A DNA stretch of 64,000 nt, from assembly GCF_001746365.1 (NCBI RefSeq), contig NZ_MJAJ01000045.1, positions 72,861-136,860 of the forward strand, read 5' to 3'. A program made the translations under genes and the position numbers. Of the stretch, positions 50,149-59,062 are shown piece by piece. The notes below the pieces were generated by a model. That model searched no databases and had not been told where the DNA came from. It saw only the letters and a list, made by a program, of their open reading frames with translations. Each line of letters opens with the position of its first letter. The stretch's first letter is position 1. This DNA is from Streptomyces sp. LUP30 (GTDB lineage Bacteria > Actinomycetota > Actinomycetes > Streptomycetales > Streptomycetaceae).

Positions 50149-50571
50149 ATGTCAGATGCGTTCACCACCCGAGTTCTGTCCGTCGCCTCTGGTTCCCGCG
50201 AGCGGGTCGTCGACCTCACCGGCGACTGCGAGAGGTTCCTGCGCGACGTTGCCGCCGGCCGCGACGGCCTCCTGAACGTCTTCGTCCCGCACGCGACGGC
50301 CGGCATCGCGGTCATCGAGACGGGCGCGGGCAGCGACGACGACCTGCTCGCGGCGCTGCACACGCTCCTGCCCGCGGACGACCGCTGGCAGCACCGGCAC
50401 GGCAGCCCCGGTCACGGCCGCGACCACGTCCTCCCGGCCTTCGTCCCGCCGCATGCGACCCTGCCCGTCGTGGGCGGGAGGCTCGAACTGGGAACGTGGC
50501 AGTCGGTGTGCCTGGTGGACACCAACAAGGACAACCCCGACCGTCAGGTCCGGCTGAGCTTCCTGGGGTGA
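50149..50571 (+). CDS. YjbQ-family protein
   Basis: A protein of 140 residues matching the UPF0047/YjbQ fold: VFVPHATAGIAVIETGAGSD, HRHGSPGHGRDHVLPAFVPP and LGTWQSVCLVDTNKDNPDRQ. Several His residues (PHAT, HRHG, GRDH) cluster as in the metal site of the family. Some homologues have thiamine-phosphate-synthase-like activity. Biological role uncertain. Conservation is strong, so it is a real gene. Confidence 0.9.
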   Translation: MSDAFTTRVLSVASGSRERVVDLTGDCERFLRDVAAGRDGLLNVFVPHATAGIAVIETGAGSDDDLLAALHTLLPADDRWQHRHGSPGHGRDHVLPAFVPPHATLPVVGGRLELGTWQSVCLVDTNKDNPDRQVRLSFLG

Positions 50572-50633
50572 GCCAAGAGCGCACCCGGCGCCCGACGGTC
50601 GCGCCTTCGGCCGCGGCCGGGGGAGCCGGGGCG

Positions 50634-50849
50634 TCAGCGGCGCGGACGCTCCAGGGTGAGGAGCAGACCCTCGACCGCGCCCGGCCCGATACGGCCCTTG
50701 ACGTCCGCGGAGGTGATGGCCTTCAGGGCCCAACCGTCCTCGGCGTGCTTGTTCAGAACCTTCTCCAGCTTGTCGCTGTCGAGTGCGTCTCCGATCAGTG
50801 ACTCGCGGAAGGTGACGACCTTGTATTCGAGTGCCTGGGGGTTGCTCAT
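50634..50849 (-). CDS. DUF4177-type small protein
   Basis: A protein of 71 residues from the ATG at 50849, with GGAAGG as ribosome site. It contains EYKVVTFRESLIGDALDSDK, LEKVLNKHAEDGWALKAITS and a final LLTLERPRR, which is the DUF4177 strand-helix-strand pattern. It is cytoplasmic and of unknown role. It converges on the YjbQ gene. Confidence 0.75.
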   Translation of the reverse strand: MSNPQALEYKVVTFRESLIGDALDSDKLEKVLNKHAEDGWALKAITSADVKGRIGPGAVEGLLLTLERPRR

Positions 50850-51150
50850 GTCTGGGGCCTTCCCGTGCATGGACTGGCTGACGGAACCGGTACCAGCCAA
50901 CCACCGATCGGCCTCCTCGCGCGCGGCGGGGTCGAACCCCCGGGCCGGGGCGGCCGGTTCCGCGGCGGCGCACCGGGAGCGGAACCGGAGGTGCGGCGGG
51001 CGGGCCCTTCGTGGCGGGGCCTCGCTCCGGGGCGGCCTGAGTCGTCCCCCCGTAGTTCACCGGGAGCCGGGCCTGGGATAGGGTCCCCCCGGTTCCGGCT
51101 ACCGATCGAAGACGCGCCGGTACGGGGAGTGTCGGAGGGGCGGCGAGGCG
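50850..51150. other. intergenic region before the P450 gene
   Basis: 301 bp between divergent genes. No gene seen. It holds GC-rich purine tracts (GGGAGCGG, GGAGGTGC) and ends in GGAGGGGCGGCGAGGCG, which supplies the P450 ribosome site. No clear dyad or -10/-35 pair was found. Confidence 0.35.
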
Positions 51151-52551
51151 ATGGAATCCCAGGTGGGCGACGGCAGATCCGTGGACCTGGACGGTGCGCG
51201 GTTGGAGTCGTTGACGCTCGAACCGCTGCTGACCCGGGACTACGAGACCCGTCCAGCGCTCGTGTACGAGCGGTTGCGCAGGCGTCACGGCCCGGTCGCG
51301 CCGGTCGACCTGTTGGGGGTGCCCGCCTGGCTCGTGCTGGGCTACCGCGAGGCGCTCGACGTGCTCCAGGACGATGCCGGTTGGCCGAAGGGCCTGGAGA
51401 ACTGGCGGGCGCGCACGGACGGCGAGGTGCCGGCCGACTGGCCGCTCGGACCGTCCCTGGAGGTCAACCATGTGCTGATCCAGGGCGGCCCCGGTTATCG
51501 CCCGTTGCGGCAGGCGTGGGACGCGGCCCTCAAACCGTTCCAGGATCCCCGTCATCCGCAGGCCAAGCGGCTGAAGGCCGCCGTGACCGCCTACGCCGAC
51601 GACCTCATCAGCCTCGTCGGGCAGGCGGGCGGCACGGGTCTGGCGGACCTGTCCGCCCAGTTCGCCCGCCCGCTGCCGCTGATGGTGGCCAGTCATCTGC
51701 TCGGCTTCCCCGGTTCGCAGGGCGACGACGCGCTGATGGACATGTGGCGGGTGCTGGACGCCGGTCCGGACGCCGAACCCGCACTGGAGCGGCTGCTCGC
51801 GACGCTGGCGGAACTGGCGGCGGTGAAGCTGGAGAAGCCGGGGGACGACTTCCCCTCGTACCTGCTGGCGGCGCACCCCGAGCTCTCCCTGGACGAGTTG
51901 GCCCGTGAGCTGTTCATGCTGCTGGGCATGACCTCCGACCACGTGGGGATCCTCATCTCCAACACGGTGGTCGACGTCGTCTCCGGCGAGGGCGGCGTGC
52001 GGGCCAGTCTGTCCGCCGGGATGGTCAGGGAGAGCATGAACCGGGTGGTCATGCGCAAGCCGCCGCTGGTGAACTTCGTGCCGCGCTTCGCGGCCAAGGA
52101 CACTCCGCTCGGCAACTACACGATCCGGGCGGGCGATCCCGTCTGGGTCTCCTCCGCGGCGGCGCATGCCGACCCGCTCTTCGCCGGCAACGTGTGCCCG
52201 AGCACCACGGTCAGCACCCGGGCGCACCTGTCGTGGGGCGCCGGCCTTCGTCAGTGCCCGGCGCGCGAACTCGCCTCGACGGTCGCGGCGGTCGGCGTGG
52301 GCCGGCTCTTCGAGCGGTTCTCCCACCTGGAGCTCGCCCTGCCGGCCGACCAACTGCCCTGGCGTTCCTCGCCGTTCATGCGGGGCCTGCGTTCACTGCC
52401 CGTCCGCTACGAACTCGCGGCGACTCCGGCCCGGCCGTCGGGACACGCCCCGACGGCGGAGTCGGACGTGACGGCGGCGCCGGACCCGGCCGTCCGGCAC
52501 CGCTCCTCGTTGTGGCGCTATCTGACGGGTCTGATCGGCGTCGGCCGCTGA
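51151..52551 (+). CDS. cytochrome P450-like protein lacking the ExxR motif
   Basis: A protein of 466 residues. The haem-binding loop is WGAGLRQCPARELA with Cys369 as ligand. The K-helix region reads RESMNRVVMRKPP (Glu294 to Asn297), so the normally invariant Glu-x-x-Arg is Glu-x-x-Asn. The oxygen-binding I-helix stretch LLGMTSDHVG also lacks the usual A/G-G-x-D-T order. The CYP157 family of streptomycetes, known from conservons, also lacks ExxR, and this may belong there. It stands alone, far from the conservon in this window, and may have no normal oxygenase activity. Confidence 0.83.
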   Translation: MESQVGDGRSVDLDGARLESLTLEPLLTRDYETRPALVYERLRRRHGPVAPVDLLGVPAWLVLGYREALDVLQDDAGWPKGLENWRARTDGEVPADWPLGPSLEVNHVLIQGGPGYRPLRQAWDAALKPFQDPRHPQAKRLKAAVTAYADDLISLVGQAGGTGLADLSAQFARPLPLMVASHLLGFPGSQGDDALMDMWRVLDAGPDAEPALERLLATLAELAAVKLEKPGDDFPSYLLAAHPELSLDELARELFMLLGMTSDHVGILISNTVVDVVSGEGGVRASLSAGMVRESMNRVVMRKPPLVNFVPRFAAKDTPLGNYTIRAGDPVWVSSAAAHADPLFAGNVCPSTTVSTRAHLSWGAGLRQCPARELASTVAAVGVGRLFERFSHLELALPADQLPWRSSPFMRGLRSLPVRYELAATPARPSGHAPTAESDVTAAPDPAVRHRSSLWRYLTGLIGVGR

Positions 52552-52589
52552 CCCGACCCACGTACCCGGAACCGATGCGATGCCCGGGA

Positions 52590-52611
52590 CCGGCCGCTCG
52601 ATCGCGGCCGG
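52590..52611. terminator. hairpin between convergent P450 and hydrolase genes
   Basis: CCGGCCGC (52590-52597) pairs with GCGGCCGG (52604-52611) around a 6-nt loop, with two more possible pairs beyond a mismatch. It is a probable bidirectional terminator. Confidence 0.5.
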
Positions 52612-52713
52612 CCCGGCTCCTCGCTCAGCTGCGTCCGCACTCCGGCCCGGCCCGGCCCGGCACTCCGGCTCTGCCCGGGCTCCCACGTCTGCGCTCCGGC
52701 GTGCGCACCGCTG

Positions 52714-55188
52714 CTACGTCTGCCCGACGACCCGGGCCACTTCGACGCGGCCGATGTTCGGGGCCCAGGAGTTCGCGTTGGCGAACGTCACGCTGTTGGC
52801 GCCCCGCTCCAGGTCGACGGGTACGCCCAGGGTCCAGAAGTCGTTCACGCTCCAGGTGTTCTTGAAGGTGACCCTGCGGGGTGCCGCGTGGCCGACGGCG
52901 ATGTCCGCCGTACGGGACATGATGTCCGTGTTGTAGGCGTGGCCGTTGTCGCGGCGGTCGTCGTGCGCGTAGTGCACGACCAGCACATGGCGGCCTGAGC
53001 TGGGGACCTGCACCGTGAACTCGGCCGTGCTGGAAGGGCTCCCGCCGAGTTCGCCGATGCAGATCCCGCCGTGGGCGTGGGCGGAGGCGACGAGCTTCGC
53101 GCCGCCCGTCAGCGAGGCGGCCGCGGCCCCGTAGGACAGGACGCCGGTGGTCGAGCCCGCCCCCGACACGTCGAGCGAACGCACCGCCGCGTGCGGGGCG
53201 GTCAGGGAGACACGGTTGTTTCCGGCCACCAGGTAGAGCCGCAGCGGCCGGCCCGGGGTCGCCGTCGCCTGCGCGCCGTGCAACGTGAGCCGGACGTCCG
53301 CGGAGGCCTGCGCGGTCACCGCGTAGTAGCCGTCGCGCGGGGCGTACACGTCGAAGACCGCCTTGTCACCGACGCGCAGGACGAGGGCGCCGGTGCCCAC
53401 GCCCGCCGACGAGGAGTAGTCGTACGACGGCTGCCCCGTGATGTCCGCGAGCGTCGCCTCGTACGACGTGGACGGGACGCCGGTGCAGGCGGTCAGGTCG
53501 ACGCGGTCCAGGGTGACCTCGGCGTCGCCCTTGGCGAGCGTCAGCCCATGGGCGCCGGCGGTCAGCTCCACGCGGAGGTCCTTCCTGGCGCGGTGGGCCC
53601 AGTTCTCCGTGGACGGGTACGTCACCGTGACGAGGTCCGTGCCGTCGACGAGCAGCCGCTGTGTGGCAGGGCCGCCGGACTGGTTGCCGTACAGGACGGA
53701 CAGGTCGTACGAACCGTCCGCCGGGACCGTCACCGTGAAGTCGACCTTGCTGGAAGGGGTGTTGAGAGAACCGACGTCCTTCGTGCCGGAGGCCGCATAA
53801 CCGTTGGCGTCGCTCACCGTGCCCAGGGTTCGGACCTCGCCTCCGGTCACGGCCGCGTCCTCGGCCTCGTAGGACGCCGACCAGGGCACGCACGCCGGGG
53901 TCGGGGAGCCCGTGCCGCCCGGGGTGAGGGCGATCCGGTACGCGGACATCCTGTGCAGGCCCCGCAGCGGCACGGTCACCGAGCCGTCGTCCGCCACCTC
54001 GAGCTTCGTCCGGGCGAGGACCCGCGGAGCGGCGTGCTGCCCCTCGTAGCCGGACCAGGCCGCCTCGGCTACGGTCGCGGTCACCGTGCGCCCGAAGACG
54101 GACCGGGGGACGTCGCGCAGCACGACGTCCGAGTCGCCGTCCGAACCGCCCAGCAGGACCTGGGCCTGGCGGCGCGAGACGTCGAGGGAGGCGAGTCCCT
54201 GGAGGGTGTCGACGGCGTCGGCCTGCGGCGGGGTGACCCGGACCGTGTCCCCGGTCAGTCCGGCGTACCAACGGAAGAACCACCAGCCGCCGTTGGGGAT
54301 GTTGGTGCGCACCACGTTGCCGTCCATGTTGCCTGCCGCGTCCCAGTAGGCCTGGTTGGCGTAGACCTTGTTCCGCTCGAACATCGAGACCCACTGCACC
54401 AGTTGGCCCGGAACGGACAGGTCACGCCGGTTGGCGTACTCGTCGATGCTGATCTTCAGTGGTGCGATGCCCAACCGGCTCTCGATGGAACGGCAGTCGT
54501 CGTGGTGCCCCTGGAAGTCGCGCAGCGAGCCGGAGCTCAACTCGTGCCAGGTCAGGATCTGCGGCAGGACGTTCTCCCGCTGGGCGAAGGCGAGGAAGTC
54601 GGCCATCAGCCGGTGGTGGTACGCCGTCTCGTTGGGACCGGCGATCCTCGCGGCGGGGTCGATCGCGCGGATACGCCGGTACACCGTCTTCCAGTCCCTG
54701 AAGAACCGGTCGCGGTTCACCTCGTAGCGCGCCCGGTCGGCGACGCCGAGGTCGTACCAGATCTGGTCCGGCTCGTTGAAGGGGACGTAGACGAAGCGGT
54801 CGCCGTTCGGGTCCGCCGCCACCTTCGTGACGATGTCGTCGACCCTGGACAGGTAGTCGTCGAGGCCGAGGTCCTCGTACGGCCATAGCGCGTAGACGTC
54901 CTGCATCAGCACGTTGATCTCGCCGCCGCCGTTGCGGAAGAACGCCCCGGAGACCGAGAGCGCGTCGCCGTTGGGATGCTGGGCGCCGCCCTCCGGCTTC
55001 TGCGAGATGCTGGTGATCTTCAGCGGCTCCAGTACGGCGTCGCTGGGCACGCCGTCGTCGCTGAGTCCGTAGAGGGCTCCGTTCGCGCCGAGCGTCACGG
55101 GGCCCTCGGAGACGGCGAAATCGACGGTGAGGCGCTGCGGGACGGCCGAGGCCGCCGCGAGTCCTGCTGCGGGGAGGGTGCCTGCCAT
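52714..55188 (-). CDS. secreted glycoside hydrolase with carbohydrate-binding modules
   Basis: A protein of 824 residues. A short signal peptide (MAGTLPAAGLAAASA) precedes a (beta/alpha)8-type catalytic domain to about 390: VYVPFNEPDQIW gives the acid/base Glu and LKISIDEYANRRDL the likely nucleophile, in the style of clan A families such as GH39. Two beta-sandwich modules follow, the first starting ASYEAEDAAVTGGEV near 430 (CBM6/35 pattern), then a third sugar-binding-like region. The substrate is probably a plant or fungal polysaccharide, but the exact family is not certain. The LacI-type regulator upstream is the likely controller. Confidence 0.82.
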   Translation of the reverse strand: MAGTLPAAGLAAASAVPQRLTVDFAVSEGPVTLGANGALYGLSDDGVPSDAVLEPLKITSISQKPEGGAQHPNGDALSVSGAFFRNGGGEINVLMQDVYALWPYEDLGLDDYLSRVDDIVTKVAADPNGDRFVYVPFNEPDQIWYDLGVADRARYEVNRDRFFRDWKTVYRRIRAIDPAARIAGPNETAYHHRLMADFLAFAQRENVLPQILTWHELSSGSLRDFQGHHDDCRSIESRLGIAPLKISIDEYANRRDLSVPGQLVQWVSMFERNKVYANQAYWDAAGNMDGNVVRTNIPNGGWWFFRWYAGLTGDTVRVTPPQADAVDTLQGLASLDVSRRQAQVLLGGSDGDSDVVLRDVPRSVFGRTVTATVAEAAWSGYEGQHAAPRVLARTKLEVADDGSVTVPLRGLHRMSAYRIALTPGGTGSPTPACVPWSASYEAEDAAVTGGEVRTLGTVSDANGYAASGTKDVGSLNTPSSKVDFTVTVPADGSYDLSVLYGNQSGGPATQRLLVDGTDLVTVTYPSTENWAHRARKDLRVELTAGAHGLTLAKGDAEVTLDRVDLTACTGVPSTSYEATLADITGQPSYDYSSSAGVGTGALVLRVGDKAVFDVYAPRDGYYAVTAQASADVRLTLHGAQATATPGRPLRLYLVAGNNRVSLTAPHAAVRSLDVSGAGSTTGVLSYGAAAASLTGGAKLVASAHAHGGICIGELGGSPSSTAEFTVQVPSSGRHVLVVHYAHDDRRDNGHAYNTDIMSRTADIAVGHAAPRRVTFKNTWSVNDFWTLGVPVDLERGANSVTFANANSWAPNIGRVEVARVVGQT

Positions 55189-55403
55189 GGCGGTGACTCC
55201 AGGTGCGGCGGTGACATGGGCGGTTCTCGAGCGGGTGCGGGTGCGGGGTGCGGGGTGCGGGTGGCGGGTCGGACCGGCCGGGGCGGGGGCTCACGTTGCC
55301 CTTCCCTCCGGCCATGGGGTGGCTCCGCCGGTGGTTGCGGACACGGTCCTTCGCCGCGTGTGCGATCCCTCGCCGCGCGTACGGGGGCGCGTGGGTGGTG
55401 CGC

Positions 55404-56447
55404 TCAGTCCCGGGCCAGTGCGACCCCCGAACTCTCCCGTACCACCAGCTCCGGCGCGGAGACGCGGTACGGGACGGTCTGCGCCGACGCCGACTCCTCC
55501 AGCACCCCGTGCAACAAGGCGAAGGCGGACCGGCCGAGGCCGGTGAAGTCCAGACGCACGGTCGTCAGCGACGGCGTGAGATGGGCGGCATGCGGGGCGT
55601 CGTCGAAGCCGGCCACGCTGACCTCGCCCGGCACGGACCGGCCGGCCTCGTGCAGGGCGCGCAGCACCCCCAGCGCGAGGTCGTCGTTGCCGCACAGGAT
55701 CGCGGTGACGGCCGGGTCCGCGGCGAGCCTGCGCCCCGCCGCACGACCGTCCGCCGGGCTCCAGCCGCCCTGCAGCGGCCGTGGTTGCGGCGCTCCCGCC
55801 TCGCGGAGGGCCTCGAGCCACCCGGCACAGCGGGCCCCGGTGCGCCGGGTGCTGGACGGGATCGCCACGTAGTGCACGGTCTCGTGGCCGAGGGAGAGCA
55901 GATGCCGGGTCGCCTCGTGGGCGGCCTCGCGGTCGTCGGTCCACACCCAGGGGCGGTCTTCGGCGGGCGGACTCGCGGGGGTCTCGACCACGCCGACGAC
56001 GGGCAGTTCGGCGGGGATGCTGTGCAACGCCCGGACGCCGGCCGGGTCATAGGCGATGACGATCAACCCGCCGCCCGTGTCCGCCGCGCGCTGGACCACG
56101 GCGGCGACCGCGGACTCCTCCGCCGATTCCAGGACGCCGATCCCCACCGAGTAGGAAGCGGCGCGGGCGGCCTCCTCGATGCCCTGGAGGATGGAGGCGT
56201 GACCGTAGTGGGTGGTCTCGGCGGTGAGCACGGTCACCGCGCGGCTGCGCCCGCGGGCCAGGGCGAACGCGGTGGCGTTGCGCCGGAAGCCGAGCTCGTC
56301 GACGGCGGCGAGCACGCGCTCACGGGTGGCCGCCTTGACGCTGGGGTGATCGTTGATCACCCGGGAGACGGTCTGGTAGGAGACCCCGGCCGCTGTCGCC
56401 ACATCGCGGATGCTCGCGGGACGTCTGGTAGGACCGGTCGCGTTCAC
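55404..56447 (-). CDS. LacI-family transcriptional regulator
   Basis: A protein of 347 residues from GTG 56447. The LacI headpiece is ASIRDVATAAGVSYQTVSRV followed by INDHPSVKAATRERVLAAVDELG. The sugar-binding core has VVGVVETP, ILCGNDDLALGVLRALHEAG and VSVAGFDDAPHAAHLTPSLT. It should repress the downstream hydrolase until a sugar product binds. A perfect 14-bp palindrome (56456-56469) lies 9 bp before its start, consistent with self-control. The true start could be elsewhere because no ribosome site is seen. Confidence 0.92.
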   Translation of the reverse strand: MNATGPTRRPASIRDVATAAGVSYQTVSRVINDHPSVKAATRERVLAAVDELGFRRNATAFALARGRSRAVTVLTAETTHYGHASILQGIEEAARAASYSVGIGVLESAEESAVAAVVQRAADTGGGLIVIAYDPAGVRALHSIPAELPVVGVVETPASPPAEDRPWVWTDDREAAHEATRHLLSLGHETVHYVAIPSSTRRTGARCAGWLEALREAGAPQPRPLQGGWSPADGRAAGRRLAADPAVTAILCGNDDLALGVLRALHEAGRSVPGEVSVAGFDDAPHAAHLTPSLTTVRLDFTGLGRSAFALLHGVLEESASAQTVPYRVSAPELVVRESSGVALARD

Positions 56448-56455
56448 GACAGGAT

Positions 56456-56469
56456 TGTGACCGGTCACA
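56456..56469. promoter_or_regulatory. perfect palindrome at the LacI regulator's start
   Basis: TGTGACCGGTCACA is a perfect 14-bp palindrome with a CCGG centre, a common form for LacI/GalR operators. Lying 9 bp from the start codon, it would give autoregulation. No second copy was seen before the hydrolase gene. Confidence 0.5.
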
Positions 56470-56552
56470 CAGGGGGCGTCAAGGGCTCCCGGAAGGGCGA
56501 CCGTGCCGCGCCTCGAACGCATCGGCCCCGGACGCGCACGGTCGGCCGGTTC

Positions 56553-57107
56553 TCAGCCCATGCTCTTCGCGCCGTCCAGGGCCTCGCGGATGATGTCGGC
56601 GTGACCGGCGTGTTGGGCGGTCTCGGCGACGATGTGCAGCAGAACCCGGCGGGCGGACCACTGGACCCCCGGCTCGAACCACGGAGCCGCCGGCAGCGGG
56701 TGCGCGGCGTCCAGGTCGGGCAGGGACACGACGAGTGCGTCGGTGCGGTCCGCCACCTCCTCGTACTCCTTGAGGACGCCCGCCAGCGTCTCGCCGGGCA
56801 GCATCCGGAACTCGTCGGCCCGCGCGGCGAAGTCGGCCTCGGTCATGGCGCTGAAGTCGCCCAGGGCCGAGGGGCCTTCGAGGATGAACCCCGCCCAGCC
56901 TCGTTCGGTCGCGCTCACGTGTTTGATCAGCCCGCCGATGCACAGCTCACTGACCGTGGTCCGCTCTCCGGCCTGCTCGTCGGTGAGGTCGCGGGCGGTG
57001 AAGCGCAGGAAGTGCCGCTGCTTGGCGAGCGCTTCCAGCAGGTCGGCGCGCTCGCGGCTGACGGCCGGTGCTGCGGACGTCTCGTCGAGGGGGGTGCGCT
57101 TGCTCAT
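56553..57107 (-). CDS. DinB-superfamily protein (DUF664-like)
   Basis: A protein of 184 residues forming the DinB four-helix bundle. Three His in the expected metal-ligand places are in GGLIKHVSATERGW and LLHIVAETAQHAGHADIIRE. WFEPGVQWSARRVLLHIV and TTVSELCIGGLIKHV match the DUF664 branch. Relatives include mycothiol- and bacillithiol-dependent transferases, so a mycothiol-linked detoxification role is possible. ATG 57107 follows an AAGG site. Confidence 0.87.
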   Translation of the reverse strand: MSKRTPLDETSAAPAVSRERADLLEALAKQRHFLRFTARDLTDEQAGERTTVSELCIGGLIKHVSATERGWAGFILEGPSALGDFSAMTEADFAARADEFRMLPGETLAGVLKEYEEVADRTDALVVSLPDLDAAHPLPAAPWFEPGVQWSARRVLLHIVAETAQHAGHADIIREALDGAKSMG

Positions 57108-57208
57108 GGGTCGCCTTCTTCCGTGAGTGCTGTTCCGCGGTCGTAGAACCACTCTAGGAGCGATGGAGGTCAGATCCTGACCTAGTGGGCCGGGTCGGCC
57201 GACCGGGT

Positions 57209-59062
57209 TCAGCGAGCCGTCGTCACCTCCATGCCGTCCGCGCCCCACGCCGCGGCGCACAGGGCCCGTTCGGCCTCGGCGGTGTACACCGCCGAGGCCA
57301 GCCAGGCCCGGGCGAAGCGGTCCGTGTCGGCCGGGAGCAGACGGCCGAACGCGTCGCGGGCACGGTCCGCCGCGGCCGCGTGCAACTCGTCGAGAAGGTC
57401 GGCCGCGGTGCCCAGTCCGACACGGCGCAGACGCGCGCCGTCGCCGGTCGCGCCGCCCGGGAAGGCCAGCACACGGCGGCCCCCGGAGACCCCTTGGTGC
57501 ACTCGGCGACGCAGAAGGTGGAGGGGGGCCTCGTCCGCCGCGCGAGCCTCGACGGGCGCGCCCGCCGGTGTCGGCAGGTTTGCCGTCGTGGACGGGGCTG
57601 CCGGCGTGGGCAGGTCCGCACGCCGAAGACGGTCCAGGCCCAGATCGACCCGGGCGCCGGGGTCGGCCGGGTGTTCGGTGGCCAGCAGCAGCACGCGCGG
57701 CAGCGGACCCACAACGAGCCGGGCCACGATCCGCAGCCGACTGCCCCGGGCGGCGGCCAGCAGGCGGAGGTTGTCGCGGTACGGGAGCGCCGGGTCCTGG
57801 TGAGCCGTCGTGAGCCGCAGCGCGCGACCGCCGCAGTCGGCCAGCAGACAGTCGCCCGTGGCCTCACGGACCGTGCCCGCGAGGGTGACGTCCAGGAACA
57901 GCAGGTCATGGCCGCCTCGGAGAACCCGGGCGACCTGCTCGGCGACGGGCGCCGCCCACAGCCGGTCGAGCGGCTCGGCGCTCCAGGCGACGCCGCCGGC
58001 GCGCACCGCCCGCACCCCGGCCCCCGCGCCCAGCCGACCGGTCGGGGAGACGGTCGCACCGGTGACGGCGAGCCCGGCGCGCGACAGCTCACGGTGAGTC
58101 AGCGCGGTGTCGCCGATGCGGACGGCGCGGTCGGCAGCGCCCGTCGCCCGACCGGGGCCGCCCGGCGCCACGTCGGAGACGGTGTAGAGGCGGCCTTCGG
58201 TGTCCGCGGTCCAGGTGACCGCGCCCGCGTACCCGGTCGCCGTGAGGACGGGCTCCGAGAAGAGCCCGTACAGGCGCAGGGAACCGTCCGGGATGTAGGG
58301 CTGCCGCACCGTGCCGCGCAGTTCGGCCAGCTCCGGGCCGCGCGCCGCCGGCAGCCGGTGGGCCACGCCGAGAACGGCACGCAGGGCTTCGACCAGTTCG
58401 GGCAGCCGGTGCGCGGGGTCGGCGGAGCGGGCCGCCCGCACCCCGTTGACCACGGAGACCGCCGACGCGGCTGCCCGGGGGAGACCCGCGAGCCGTGCGG
58501 TGTGCGCGGCGCGCAGGAGTTCCGCTTGGAGCACGGCGCCCGACCCGTCCGCGCCGGCGTCGAGCACGGCGGCAGCGGCGTCGAACACGGCCCGAGCGGC
58601 CACGAGTCGGGCGGGAAGAGCCGTCTCGTCCTGCGTCGGCTCCGGCCCGCCCGCGCCCTCGGGACCCCCGTCCTGCGCAGAGGCAGTGGCAGAGGCGGAT
58701 GCAGCGGCAGTGGCGGAGGCGGAAGGGGTGCTGGAGACAGGGGTGGACGCGGAGACGGAAGGCGGGACGGACGCGCCGACCGGCGCGGCCGAGGCCGCCG
58801 CCGCTCGGTGCAGACAGTCAGGGGCGAGCAGGCACCCGCAGCGAATCGCGTCCGCCCTGGTCACCGTGCCGTCCACGACGTGCAGTTCGAGCTCGGTGTC
58901 GTCGTCGACGGCGATCCGCACCGTGTCGCCCTCGCGGACCACCGGACGAGCCGCCAGTTTGGCGACCCCCGCGTCCAGCCGCTTGCGCAGCCGGGGCGAG
59001 AGCGCCTCGACGAGTTCGGCGGTGACGAACGGCGCGACCGGCGGCAACAGGTCCTGGCTCAT
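57209..59062 (-). CDS. SWIM zinc-finger protein (YehQ-like) of the MoxR-VWA operon
   Basis: A protein of 617 residues. The SWIM motif is RCGCLLAPDCLHRAAA (ligands Cys75, Cys77, Cys83, His85). A short beta region precedes it (DTVRIAVDDDTELELHVVDG). A low-complexity Ser/Thr/Ala stretch (about 92-120) follows, and the remaining 490 residues hold an unrecognised fold. The start overlaps the stop of the DUF5682-VWA gene by four bases, so translation is coupled. It is last in the three-gene operon and corresponds in order and content to E. coli yehQ. Confidence 0.8.
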   Translation of the reverse strand: MSQDLLPPVAPFVTAELVEALSPRLRKRLDAGVAKLAARPVVREGDTVRIAVDDDTELELHVVDGTVTRADAIRCGCLLAPDCLHRAAAASAAPVGASVPPSVSASTPVSSTPSASATAAASASATASAQDGGPEGAGGPEPTQDETALPARLVAARAVFDAAAAVLDAGADGSGAVLQAELLRAAHTARLAGLPRAAASAVSVVNGVRAARSADPAHRLPELVEALRAVLGVAHRLPAARGPELAELRGTVRQPYIPDGSLRLYGLFSEPVLTATGYAGAVTWTADTEGRLYTVSDVAPGGPGRATGAADRAVRIGDTALTHRELSRAGLAVTGATVSPTGRLGAGAGVRAVRAGGVAWSAEPLDRLWAAPVAEQVARVLRGGHDLLFLDVTLAGTVREATGDCLLADCGGRALRLTTAHQDPALPYRDNLRLLAAARGSRLRIVARLVVGPLPRVLLLATEHPADPGARVDLGLDRLRRADLPTPAAPSTTANLPTPAGAPVEARAADEAPLHLLRRRVHQGVSGGRRVLAFPGGATGDGARLRRVGLGTAADLLDELHAAAADRARDAFGRLLPADTDRFARAWLASAVYTAEAERALCAAAWGADGMEVTTAR

